NCBI GenBank assembly: GCA_026982415.1
Contig: JALSHE010000106.1
Location: forward strand, 1-64,000
Source: Robiginitomaculum sp.
GTDB taxonomy: Bacteria; Pseudomonadota; Alphaproteobacteria; Caulobacterales; Maricaulaceae
Length of the DNA: 64,000 bases
Direction: 5' to 3'
Each line of letters begins with the position of its first letter. Position 1 is the first letter of the stretch. Positions 1 through 8,724 of this stretch are shown piece by piece. A program made the position numbers and the translations under genes. The notes beneath the pieces are model-generated. The model was not told where the DNA came from, did no database searches, and saw only the letters and a program-made list of their open reading frames with translations.

Positions 1-1259
1 TCGCCCTTTTCGACCACGGCAAAACAGTCTTCTTCGCTCTCAAACACCCTTGCAGGCCCTTGGAATTGCAAATCACCGTGCCCGGCCAATTTAGCCACAC
101 AGCCCTCTGGTGCCATGTCGCCGTAAAGAATACCAAAACCACCCCGCGATTTAACCGGGTCGGCGAATGTACGCACAACTTTTTGACCCGCAGCTTCTAC
201 TGCGTCGTCAACTTCTTCAAACATAGTGCGCCCGGTAATGGTCGGTGCGTCGTTTAGACGTCCATCGTCTTTCAAGCGCTTGCCGACCAAGGCCGACCCG
301 CCTGCTTCGTATAAATCAAAAGCCATATATTGTCCGCCGGGTTTCAAGTCGCCGATAACAGGTGTGGTGCGGGAAATTTCGTCGAACACATCAATGTCAA
401 AGGCTACCCCGGCTTCGCGGGCAATGGCCAGCAAATGTAAAATCGCATTGGTCGATGCCGCCGTGGCCGTCATGGCCGTCACCGCGTTGCGCAAGCTTGC
501 CTCACAGATCATGTCCTGAGGTAGGCGGTTTTCGCGCACGGCTTCCATCAATACTTCGCCGCACTTGAACGCGGTTTCGTTTTTGGCGTCTACGGTCGCA
601 GGCACATCATTGACCCCCATGGGAGATAGACCCAGAAACGTCATGGCCATAGCCATGGAATTAGCGGTGAACTGACCGCCGCACGCACCCGCACCGGGGC
701 AAGCGGCTTTTTCGATTTGCTCTAATTCCGCATCATCAATTATATTGGATGCATGGGCGCCCACGGCCTCGAATACGTCTTGAACGGATAAGTCCTTGCC
801 CTTGTGATGCCCCGGCTTGATAGAGCCGCCGTACAGCACAACACCCGGAATGTTCATCCGCGCCAAGGCCATAGCCGCCGCCGGAAGGGTTTTATCACAG
901 GCCACCAGGACAATAACACCGTCGAGGGAGTGCCCGCGCACGGCCAGTTCGATACTGTCGGCAATAACTTCGCGCGACATCAAACTGGCGCGCATACCCT
1001 CACTGCCCATAGTGATGCCGTCGGAGATGGCAATAGCGTTAAAATCTACAGGCCAGCCCCCACCTGCCCTTATGCCTGCCCGAACAGGCACGGCCAATTT
1101 ATCCAAATCCATATTGCACGGCCCCATATTGGTCCATGTGTTGAACACGGCAATCACAGGCTTGTCAAAATCCTCCGTGGTCATGCCCGCCGCCCGCATC
1201 ATGGCGCGGGCAGGGGCGCGGGCGCTGCCTTTGAATATGTGGTCACTATTTTTTGTCAT
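1..1259 (-). CDS. ilvD: Dihydroxy-acid dehydratase, C-terminus cut by window edge
   Basis: Dehydrates 2,3-dihydroxy-isovalerate and 2,3-dihydroxy-3-methylvalerate in valine, leucine and isoleucine synthesis, using an iron-sulfur cluster in the cytoplasm. Reading the minus strand from the ATG at 1259 gives MTKNSDHIFKGSARAPARAM, then the family signatures VACDKT and CPGAGACGGQFTANSM, whose cysteines bind the cluster. About 419 codons are visible of an expected 560-600; the rest lies left of base 1. No frameshift is seen. The related sugar-acid dehydratase Edd has the same fold, but the motif wording fits IlvD better. A terminator lies just upstream, so ilvD has its own promoter or depends on read-through. 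Confidence 0.93.
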   Translation of the reverse strand, partial: MTKNSDHIFKGSARAPARAMMRAAGMTTEDFDKPVIAVFNTWTNMGPCNMDLDKLAVPVRAGIRAGGGWPVDFNAIAISDGITMGSEGMRASLMSREVIADSIELAVRGHSLDGVIVLVACDKTLPAAAMALARMNIPGVVLYGGSIKPGHHKGKDLSVQDVFEAVGAHASNIIDDAELEQIEKAACPGAGACGGQFTANSMAMAMTFLGLSPMGVNDVPATVDAKNETAFKCGEVLMEAVRENRLPQDMICEASLRNAVTAMTATAASTNAILHLLAIAREAGVAFDIDVFDEISRTTPVIGDLKPGGQYMAFDLYEAGGSALVGKRLKDDGRLNDAPTITGRTMFEEVDDAVEAAGQKVVRTFADPVKSRGGFGILYGDMAPEGCVAKLAGHGDLQFQGPARVFESEEDCFAVVEKG

Positions 1260-1289
1260 GTATTTGTCTCTTGTTTTACGTATAAAAAA

Positions 1290-1312
1290 ACCCGCTCTGG
1301 CTGGGAGCGGGT
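1290..1312 (-). terminator. Rho-independent terminator after the small membrane ORF
   Basis: ACCCGCTC (1290-1297) pairs with GAGCGGGT (1305-1312) around a 7-base loop. On the minus strand the stem is followed by a run of seven T (1284-1290 read as complement). It sits 23 bases after the stop codon of the small gene at 1336-1476 and before ilvD, which supports that gene being transcribed as its own unit. Confidence 0.75.
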
Positions 1313-1335
1313 GCTTAAAAATCCATGTTTAACTT

Positions 1336-1476
1336 TTAAAACCCGCTCATACTTTTTATGCCAATAATCAGCACCACCAGACCACCGAGGAGGACGAGGG
1401 TGTTGAGCGTAGCCGATTTGTCAGACTTAGCCTCTACTACCAGTACTTTAGGGTTTGATGTTAAATTGTGGGTCAT
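1336..1476 (-). CDS. Small single-helix membrane protein, unknown function
   Basis: A 46-codon frame starts MTHNLTSNPKVLVV and ends IKSMSGF. Residues about 24-40 (LNTLVLLGGLVVLIIGI) form one strong hydrophobic helix after a polar, lysine-containing N-terminus, so a small inner-membrane protein is likely. I recognise no family. Support comes from the predicted membrane helix and from the terminator immediately downstream. The ribosome site is weak (AGAAA before the ATG), which lowers confidence. It reads toward ilvD but is separated from it by the terminator. Confidence 0.45.
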   Translation of the reverse strand: MTHNLTSNPKVLVVEAKSDKSATLNTLVLLGGLVVLIIGIKSMSGF

Positions 1477-1838
1477 GTTTTTCTATAAATTGTTTATTTG
1501 AAAGCCTTGTAGCCAAACCACGTCCGTAAAACAAGAATTATTTTCCAATAAACCCTTGTTTTATGTGGGTGTGTAAATTATTTCCCAAAAAAACACATGT
1601 TTCGGCATAAAATTGCCTGGAATGCCTGTTGCCTAGGTCGAGTTTCGTTTATTCACAAAAACTTAGCTGTTCTGTGCCAAAAAAGCCCAAAGCGAATGTA
1701 CGGGCTTCACAATTAACCGCCCGAATGTGGTGTCACAGCAATGTGCGCGCCCAACAGATGTTTTTAATTGTATTTGGCGAGGGTTTTGCGTACAGTTGCT
1801 GACAAGTAGGATATGGGCGGTATTAATACTAAAGGATT
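1477..1838. other. Intergenic region between the small ORF and the RTX protease
   Basis: This AT-rich stretch of about 360 bases lies between divergent genes and should hold both promoters. It contains an inverted repeat AAAACAAG (1528-1535) / CTTGTTTT (1555-1562) and a short palindrome AAACACATGTTT (1590-1601). I see no RNA gene or confident -35/-10 pair. Confidence 0.4.
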
Positions 1839-1844
1839 ATGGAC

Positions 1845-4800
1845 ATGCGTTTTTTCTCACAGACTGATTTGACAACAAATTCTGAAATGGATTTTTCAAC
1901 GGTTGAATGGAGGGACAATGCTTCTTCCAACTCTCCTGCAAACAATAATTTTGATGCAGGGATTGTCGTAAACACAAATTATTCCGTGGCATTCAGCCAG
2001 TGGGCTCTGGAGCCTATAAGTTTTGATTTTGAGGAGTTTTTTGTCGAATTTAATTTATCATCCGTGGTCGTGGACAAACCTTTGTTTGTTGACATTCCTG
2101 GCGATTTATCGACTACGGCTGTGTTGACTGTGGGTGGGTCTGTTTCGGACACATTAGAGGTTTCAGCCGACCAAGACTGGTTTGCCATTACCTTGGTTGC
2201 AGGGCAAAGGTATTCATTTGCCCTGGACGGTTCCGGCGCCAGTCCTTTGTCAGACCCGTTGGTGCGGATATTGGACAATGCAGGGCTTGAATTACAAACC
2301 AATGATGATGGCGGGACGGGGCTAAACTCGTTGTTAACATATACGGCGACGTATTCAGGTACTTACTACATATCGGCTCAGGCCTATAATGATGGCACGA
2401 ACCCCACCTCTACTGGTGACTATACCTTAACATCCGCAGAGCTTCCGCCGCTTGCAGAGCGCGACATTGACGGTATCGCAAATTTTTTAACCGACGAGTT
2501 CAGTACGCGCGCCTCCTATAATACGGGCGGTGGTGGTGCCACGACGATTAATTTCAGTTTTGCCAGCGGCGCTAATTCTTTGTCAGCTGGCGCTGAAGCG
2601 TTGGCGCGCCGGGCTTTGGATGCATGGTCTGAGGTTGCCAATATTATTTTTGTTGAGGGTCCTGGTGATATTGTGTTTCGCGATAATGGTAGCGGCGCGT
2701 CTAACTCTAACACAAGAAGCGGTAGCACGATCCTAAGTTCGGATTTGAATATTAGTTCCACCTGGAACGGCGGCAATCTAAATGTTGATAGCTATACCTA
2801 CCAAACTTTCTTGCATGAAATTGGCCATTCTCTTGGTCTCGGTCATGCGGGGCCGTATAATGGTGCGGCGACTTACGGTATTGACAATGTCTATTTAAAT
2901 GACAGTTGGGCTTATACGATCATGTCGTATTTTGATCAAAATGATGGCGCTTATTTTGGTGATTTCCGTTTTGTGCTTGGTCCGCAAATCGCTGATATTA
3001 TTGCGCTTGAGGATTTATATGGTGCCAATACAACAACGCGTTCTGGGGATACGACCTACGGGTATAATTCGACCGAAACCGATGTGCATGATTTTAGTCA
3101 ATTTACTCGGGCGCCATCCCTGAGTATATTGGATACTGGCGGTATTGATACGCTAGATTTTTCCGGTTATTCTGCAGATGCAAGAATTGATCTGAATGCA
3201 GAAGCGTTTTCCGATGTAGACGGCATACGTGGTGTGATTTCTATTGCTCGTAATACCGTCATTGAAAATGCAATTGGTGGTACAGGCAATGACGATATTA
3301 CTGGTAACAGTGTCGACAATGTTCTGACGGGCGGTGTGGGTGATGACATTCTGGACGGCGGCGCTGGCACTGATTATGCTGCTTTTAGTGGTGTTGCGGC
3401 GGACTATACAATAGTTGACAATGGTGGTGGCACTTGGACTGTTAGCCAAAATGGAGGCGGTGCAGATGGTTCTGATACACTGAGCAATATTGAATTTGCC
3501 CGTTTTTCTGACGGGGATGTGGCGCTAGTAGCTGCTTCTCCATTTTCTGAAAACGCGGATAATTTCACAGGAAATGCTACAAGCGAAACCCTTGATGCTC
3601 TTGGCGGTGACGATGTTGTAAACGGTGCAGGTGGTAATGATGTGATTAATGGTGGCAATGGTGCCGACACTCTCAATGGAGATGCAGGTAACGATACTCT
3701 TAGCGGAGATGCTGGCAATGATACATTGAACGGTGGAGCGGGCGATGATGTTCTGAGCGGTGGGGATAATGACGATTTCCTCGTTGGCGGTACAGGTGCA
3801 GATGTTTTAAATGGTGGCAATGGAACCGATACAGTTTCTTATGCGCTGGCAAGTTCTGCTGTAACCCTGTCTTTGGTTTCTGGTGGCACATTAGGCGATG
3901 CTGCGGGCGATAGTTATATTTCGATCGAACGTGTTCTTGGTAGTAATTATAACGATACAATTTCGGGGAGCGGTCTGGCGGACACCTTGTTTGGCCGTGC
4001 TGGTGCAGATACTATTTCAGGCGGATTAGGGAATGACTTAATTTATGGCAATCTCGGAAATGATGTGCTGAATGGAAATGGTGGCGACGATCAACTTTGG
4101 GGCGGTAGTGGAGCTGACCACATTTTGGGTGGTGCTGGTAATGACATCATGTATGGGGAAGATGGAGATGATCTGATCAATAGCGGTGCCGGGAATGATA
4201 CTGTTAATGGCGGCAATGGAAGTGATCGTATATTTGGTCTTGCAGGCGATGATATGCTTAACGGCGATGCGGGAGATGACCAACTGTTTGGTGGCGATGG
4301 CGATGATACGTTAATCGGTGGCGCGGGAGCAGATTTGCTGAATGGGGGTACAGGTACGGATACTGTATCTTATTTGTTAGCTGTCACAGCTATTGCCTTG
4401 AATTTAAATTCTGGAGGTACGCTTGGCGATGCAGCGGGCGATAACTATATTTCCATTGAGCAGGTTTTTGGCAGTAACTTCAACGATTCAATTATTGGAA
4501 GCAGTACTGGCGATATTCTGTACGGCGAAGGTGGTGTAGATACTATTCTCGGTGGTAGCGGCAATGATTTCGTATATGGCGGGACTGGTAATGATGTCCT
4601 CAAGGGTAATTCCGGAGACGACCAAATCTGGGGTGGTAGTGGCGCCGACCACATTTTGGGTGGTGATGGCGATGATACTATGTACGGGGAAGATGGAGAT
4701 GACCTCATCAATAGTGGTGCCGGTAGCGATACTATTGACGGCGGGACTGGCAATGATCGTTTGTTTGGCCTTGACGGCAACGATACATTGATTGGCGGCA

Positions 4801-5915
4801 TAGGCGATGATATTCTCAATGGTGGCAACAACAACGATATTCTTTTTGGTGGTGCGGGCGCTGATATTTTGAACGGCGGTGCGGGCACAGATACCGCGTC
4901 CTACGCGCTTGCCACCAACGCAGTCACCTTGAGCCTGACATCCGGAGGAACTGCCGGAGATGCGGCAGGGGACAGCTATATTTCTATTGAAAGAGTTCTT
5001 GGCAGTAATTACGACGATATCATATTTGGTAGCAGTGTTACGGACAGACTATATGGCCGCGCCGGGGCAGACACGCTTTCTGGCGGTGCCGGAAATGATT
5101 TCCTCTATGGCAATTTGGGTGATGATGTCTTGCGGGGGAATACCGGAAGTGACCAGATTTGGGGTGGAGCAGGATTAGACCACATTTTAGGTGGCGCTGG
5201 AGATGATATCCTGCACGGTGAAGGTGGAGATGATTTGTTGAATGGGGGCGCTGGCGCTGATATTATTGACGGCGGAAGTGGCAATGATCGTCTTTTTGGG
5301 CTTGACGGAAATGATAGGCTTATTGGCGGCGCGGGTAATGACAGCATGACGGGTGGTGGTCAGCTTGATACATTCGTGTTCGACTTCACCGGAGTTGGCA
5401 CCGACCTTGATACCATCCAGGACTTTGCGGTTGGTGTGGATACTATTGAGATCAATGGCGGCTTCGTATTTGCTGATCTGGACATTATCCAAAGCGGCGT
5501 CAATGTTCTGGTGCGTCTAAATGGCCACCGGATATTGGTGCGTAACACAACCGTAGCGGACATGGACGCAGCCCAGTTCGATTTCCCACCCCTAGGCGAG
5601 GCTCCAGACGGGGATAAATCTACGGCGGCGGAAGATTTTACGGTGGTTGATGATGCGGTTGTCGCAGATGCCCTTATTGTTAGCGACAAGCTGGTTGTTT
5701 CTGAAAGCGACGGCTTTGTCTTCACAGATAAAGCGGCAGTCGCTGATGACAGCGTATTTGGTCTTGATGATTTATCTGCGGCAAAAGATGCGTTCGCGCA
5801 ATATCTGGCCCAAGCCGAACTTGAGGGGGACACCTATATTAGCAGTGCAGAAGCCGCAGAGCTTGGCATTGACTTTGGAGATGTCTTGTACGACGGCCTG
5901 TTCGATTTTGGGTAA
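1845..5915 (+). CDS. Secreted serralysin-like M10 metalloprotease with RTX repeats
   Basis: Predicted extracellular zinc protease exported by a type I (ABC) system. Numbered from the upstream ATG at 1839 (1,358 residues), residues about 95-195 form a PPC-type domain, and the zinc motif HEIGHSLGLGH is at about 326-336 with the Met-turn YTIMSYF near 362. From about 478 to 1170 there are many GGxGxDxLx calcium-binding nonapeptides. The C-terminal about 170 residues are acidic and end in DVLYDGLFDFG, typical of an uncleaved type I secretion signal; no N-terminal signal peptide is seen. AAAGGA at 1831-1836 is 8 bases before the ATG at 1845 but only 2 before the one at 1839, so I chose 1845. No transporter genes are in the window. 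Serralysins are usually about 480 residues, so the RTX region is greatly enlarged. Confidence 0.92.
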   Translation: MRFFSQTDLTTNSEMDFSTVEWRDNASSNSPANNNFDAGIVVNTNYSVAFSQWALEPISFDFEEFFVEFNLSSVVVDKPLFVDIPGDLSTTAVLTVGGSVSDTLEVSADQDWFAITLVAGQRYSFALDGSGASPLSDPLVRILDNAGLELQTNDDGGTGLNSLLTYTATYSGTYYISAQAYNDGTNPTSTGDYTLTSAELPPLAERDIDGIANFLTDEFSTRASYNTGGGGATTINFSFASGANSLSAGAEALARRALDAWSEVANIIFVEGPGDIVFRDNGSGASNSNTRSGSTILSSDLNISSTWNGGNLNVDSYTYQTFLHEIGHSLGLGHAGPYNGAATYGIDNVYLNDSWAYTIMSYFDQNDGAYFGDFRFVLGPQIADIIALEDLYGANTTTRSGDTTYGYNSTETDVHDFSQFTRAPSLSILDTGGIDTLDFSGYSADARIDLNAEAFSDVDGIRGVISIARNTVIENAIGGTGNDDITGNSVDNVLTGGVGDDILDGGAGTDYAAFSGVAADYTIVDNGGGTWTVSQNGGGADGSDTLSNIEFARFSDGDVALVAASPFSENADNFTGNATSETLDALGGDDVVNGAGGNDVINGGNGADTLNGDAGNDTLSGDAGNDTLNGGAGDDVLSGGDNDDFLVGGTGADVLNGGNGTDTVSYALASSAVTLSLVSGGTLGDAAGDSYISIERVLGSNYNDTISGSGLADTLFGRAGADTISGGLGNDLIYGNLGNDVLNGNGGDDQLWGGSGADHILGGAGNDIMYGEDGDDLINSGAGNDTVNGGNGSDRIFGLAGDDMLNGDAGDDQLFGGDGDDTLIGGAGADLLNGGTGTDTVSYLLAVTAIALNLNSGGTLGDAAGDNYISIEQVFGSNFNDSIIGSSTGDILYGEGGVDTILGGSGNDFVYGGTGNDVLKGNSGDDQIWGGSGADHILGGDGDDTMYGEDGDDLINSGAGSDTIDGGTGNDRLFGLDGNDTLIGGIGDDILNGGNNNDILFGGAGADILNGGAGTDTASYALATNAVTLSLTSGGTAGDAAGDSYISIERVLGSNYDDIIFGSSVTDRLYGRAGADTLSGGAGNDFLYGNLGDDVLRGNTGSDQIWGGAGLDHILGGAGDDILHGEGGDDLLNGGAGADIIDGGSGNDRLFGLDGNDRLIGGAGNDSMTGGGQLDTFVFDFTGVGTDLDTIQDFAVGVDTIEINGGFVFADLDIIQSGVNVLVRLNGHRILVRNTTVADMDAAQFDFPPLGEAPDGDKSTAAEDFTVVDDAVVADALIVSDKLVVSESDGFVFTDKAAVADDSVFGLDDLSAAKDAFAQYLAQAELEGDTYISSAEAAELGIDFGDVLYDGLFDFG
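3822..5350 (+). repeat. Three tandem 531-bp (177-residue) modules in the RTX region
   Basis: The motif G-T-D-T-(V/A)-S-Y starts at 3822, 4353 and 4884, exactly 531 bases apart each time. Each unit continues with GDAAGD(S/N)YISIE, an SxYISIE-V-GSN strand, then about a dozen RTX nonapeptides with the same order of landmarks (LYG, IWGG, DHILGG, LFGL). The third unit ends early, near 5350, where the C-terminal domain begins. The DNA copies have diverged at many positions, so the duplication is old rather than an assembly artefact. Confidence 0.9.
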
Positions 5916-6004
5916 TATAGTAGAACAACGCCACAAAAAAATATGGATAGTTTTAGAAGATTTATTGGGTGCCCCCTATAGACCTTCCTTGGTACGGGCA
6001 TACA

Positions 6005-6889
6005 CTATTCCTTAGTGCTCGCGTATAAGGCTAAAATATTTTGCGCTTGTTTGAGATGCGGGATGTCAGCCATTTTGCCGTTAACCTGCACGGCTCCGGC
6101 GCCGGGACTATCTTTGAAAGCTTGAATAACCGCTTCGGCGTGGCGCAATTGGGCTTCGGTCGGGGTGAAGCTTTTATTGATGATGTGGACTTGTGCAGGG
6201 TGGATAGCCAACATGCCTGTGAAGCCTTCGGAGAAGGCGCAACCAGCACGTTTGCGCAGGCCGTCTTTGTCGCGAAAGTTATCATAAAGCGTGTCGATAG
6301 CCTGCACCCCGGCGGCCTTGGCGGCGAGCAAAGTTTGGCTGCGGACCATCCGGTAAGTCAGGGCGAAATTACCGTCTTCATCCTTGTTGGTGAGAGCGCC
6401 TATGTCGGTTGCTAAGTCTTCTGCGCCCCAAGTCAGGCCGAGCAAGCGCGGCAAATGGGTCCGCGGATACAGGCCAAGGCTCATGACGGCGCGGGCGGTT
6501 TCGGTGGCGACTGGTAGGATTTTAATGCCGCCTTCGGGCAAGTCGTGCTTAGCTTCCAATCGGTCTATATGGCGGCTTAGGGTTTCTATATCCACAGGGC
6601 CGTCGGGCTTGGGTAGCATGATGCCGTCCGGGGCGAGCGGAATGATTGCGGCTAAGTCGTCATTAACAAATTCGCTGTCGAGGGGGTTGATCCGCACCCA
6701 AATTTGGGATTTGGTTTTTGCATTATGCAAAAATTCACAGGCCAAGTCGCGGCCTTTATCTTTGTTGGCCGGGAGGACGGCATCTTCCAAATCAAGTATC
6801 AAAGCATCGGCTTCGAGCCCGCCTGCTTTGGATAGTTTTTTTTCGCTATCGGCTGGGACGAACAACCATGACCGCAATATTTTTGACAT
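6005..6889 (-). CDS. HpcH/HpaI aldolase family protein, CitE-like CoA-ester lyase
   Basis: A cytoplasmic Mg-dependent TIM-barrel lyase of the citrate lyase beta / malyl-CoA lyase group, acting on a hydroxyacyl-CoA such as malyl-, methylmalyl- or citramalyl-CoA. Visible motifs are RSWLFVPADS at the N-terminus, LILDLEDAV (Mg-binding Glu/Asp), WVRINPLD, MLPKPDG and GMLAIHPAQV. The 294-residue length is normal. I start at MSKILRS (6889), preceded by AGAGAG, rather than seven codons upstream. It is divergent from pabBC with 63 bases between. Citrate lyase alpha and gamma partners are absent, so true citrate lyase is unlikely; the exact substrate cannot be read from sequence. Confidence 0.85.
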   Translation of the reverse strand: MSKILRSWLFVPADSEKKLSKAGGLEADALILDLEDAVLPANKDKGRDLACEFLHNAKTKSQIWVRINPLDSEFVNDDLAAIIPLAPDGIMLPKPDGPVDIETLSRHIDRLEAKHDLPEGGIKILPVATETARAVMSLGLYPRTHLPRLLGLTWGAEDLATDIGALTNKDEDGNFALTYRMVRSQTLLAAKAAGVQAIDTLYDNFRDKDGLRKRAGCAFSEGFTGMLAIHPAQVHIINKSFTPTEAQLRHAEAVIQAFKDSPGAGAVQVNGKMADIPHLKQAQNILALYASTKE

Positions 6890-6952
6890 AATAATCTCTC
6901 TTTTGTGCAATTGCTTCTAGCCTAGCAGATGAGGCGCGTATAGGGAATTGCT

Positions 6953-8713
6953 ATGATGAATAGCGCATATGTATTTTTTGAAGACCAATTGGAGGGGCGG
7001 CGCAGGCTGTACCAAAACCCGCACGAAGTCATCACGGCACATACGCCGGATGACGTTGAAGATGCACTCGCGCGCATGGAGGCTTGCCGGGCGCAAGGTT
7101 TATATTTGGCCGGATATTGCGCCTATGAATTGGGTTATATTTTCGAGGATAAATTGCGGGGGCTTTTGCCGGAAAACAGAGATGACCCGCTCTTGCAATT
7201 CGGTGTGTTTGATGGTTTCACAGATGCAGACCTACCCGTTGAAACAATGAGCCAGATTAATGATTTGAGGCCAATCTGGGATTTCAAAAACTATAAAAAG
7301 CGGTTCGATAAAGTCATGGCGTGGATACGTGCAGGCGATGTCTATCAGGTTAATCTGACCTTCCCCATGAACGCTACATATCAAGGGAATGCGGCAGCGA
7401 TTTACGGCATGTTGAAAACTGCCCAGCCTGTTAAATACGGCGGGGTCATAAGTTTGGCCGAAAATCAAGATGGGGCGGAGATTGTGTCTCTATCGCCTGA
7501 ATTATTTTTTGAACAGGACGGCGCAAAAATTTCCATGCGCCCTATGAAAGGCACGGTCAAGCGCGGGGAAACGGCTGGGCAAGACAAATTGTTGGCTAAG
7601 GCACTTCAGCAGGACACCAAAAACCGCGCTGAAAATTTGATGATTGTGGATTTACTCCGCAATGATTTATCACGTATCGCCGAGGCGGGTTCGGTATCGG
7701 TTACGGATTTATTCATGGTCGAAACCTACCCGAGTTTGCACACTATGACATCGGGGATAGAGGCGGCTATTAAAGATGCGTCTATTGCAGAGATTTTTCG
7801 GGCTTTATATCCGTGCGGCTCGGTGACGGGTGCGCCGAAAATCCGCGCTATGGAAATCATTCGTGCGCTGGAGCAAACCCCGCGCGGGGCATATTGCGGG
7901 GCGCTTGGGTTGATTGATCCGGATGGGTATTCGCGGTTCAATGTTGGTATCCGCACTTTGAAATTAAACCCAGACGGTACATGTCAATATGCGGTTGGCA
8001 GTGGTGTGGTTGCGGACTCCAATGCACAAGATGAATACGACGAATGCCTGCTCAAGGCGGCATTTTTGCGAGATAGTTTTAGCCTGATAGAGACATTTGG
8101 CTGGCATCAGCAAACCGGATTTATGTGGTTGGATTTGCATATGGATCGGTTGGAGAAATCCGCGAAACGGCTTGGATTTAAATGCGCGCGACAAGACATT
8201 GTTTTGGCTTTAAACCGAGCCGTAAGGAATTTATCAGGTGCGCATAAGGTGCGGTTGGAACTCGCTAAATCGGGTGCGATCAAAATGGATGCGGCACCTC
8301 TGCACATCACAAGACCGGACATCGTTTGGCCTGTGGCAATGAGCAAAAATCCGGTGCAGTCTGGTGATGTTTTGCTGGCACACAAAACTACACGGCGGCA
8401 CTTTATTGACGGCGAACTTAGCCGTTTGAAAGAAAAAACTGAATGTAAAGAAATTTTGTTGTTCAACGAATGCGGTGCGTTGTGTGAGGGCAGCTATACA
8501 AATGTATTTATTGTCAAAGACGGACAAATGCTGACGCCACCTGTTTCAAGCGGATTACTGCCAGGCATCTTGCGCCGAGCGCTCATAGCCACTGGGCAAG
8601 CGCAGGAACAGGTTTTGGTCATAGAAGATTTACAAAATGCAGACGAAATCTATGTCGGGAATTCCGTTCGCGGACTCATCCGCGTAAACTTAACCAGTCC
8701 AGTGCGCCAATGA
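6953..8713 (+). CDS. pabBC: Fused aminodeoxychorismate synthase I / aminodeoxychorismate lyase
   Basis: Makes 4-aminobenzoate for folate: the N-terminal chorismate-binding half aminates chorismate, and the C-terminal PLP half releases pyruvate. Residues about 80-375 carry the PabB core (SLSPELFF, MKGTVKRG, IVDLLRNDLSR, CGSVTGAPK, GALGLIDP). Residues about 385-586 match class IV aminotransferase folds (CEGSYTNVFI, SGLLPGILRR). At 586 residues this is the full two-domain fusion seen in many proteobacteria. AGGGA lies 6 bases before the ATG. The glutamine amidotransferase partner PabA is not in the window. No frameshift joins the halves. Confidence 0.93.
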   Translation: MMNSAYVFFEDQLEGRRRLYQNPHEVITAHTPDDVEDALARMEACRAQGLYLAGYCAYELGYIFEDKLRGLLPENRDDPLLQFGVFDGFTDADLPVETMSQINDLRPIWDFKNYKKRFDKVMAWIRAGDVYQVNLTFPMNATYQGNAAAIYGMLKTAQPVKYGGVISLAENQDGAEIVSLSPELFFEQDGAKISMRPMKGTVKRGETAGQDKLLAKALQQDTKNRAENLMIVDLLRNDLSRIAEAGSVSVTDLFMVETYPSLHTMTSGIEAAIKDASIAEIFRALYPCGSVTGAPKIRAMEIIRALEQTPRGAYCGALGLIDPDGYSRFNVGIRTLKLNPDGTCQYAVGSGVVADSNAQDEYDECLLKAAFLRDSFSLIETFGWHQQTGFMWLDLHMDRLEKSAKRLGFKCARQDIVLALNRAVRNLSGAHKVRLELAKSGAIKMDAAPLHITRPDIVWPVAMSKNPVQSGDVLLAHKTTRRHFIDGELSRLKEKTECKEILLFNECGALCEGSYTNVFIVKDGQMLTPPVSSGLLPGILRRALIATGQAQEQVLVIEDLQNADEIYVGNSVRGLIRVNLTSPVRQ

Positions 8714-8724
8714 TTGTCCAATAA

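Noticed and set aside
804-1367. Open plus-strand frames across the ilvD region
   Set aside because: They lie antisense to a clear ilvD reading frame, match no family and have no ribosome site.
3404-3820. Several minus-strand frames rich in Pro/Ser opposite the RTX repeats
   Set aside because: They are antisense reflections of the GGxGxD codons; composition is explained by the repeat and no family is matched.
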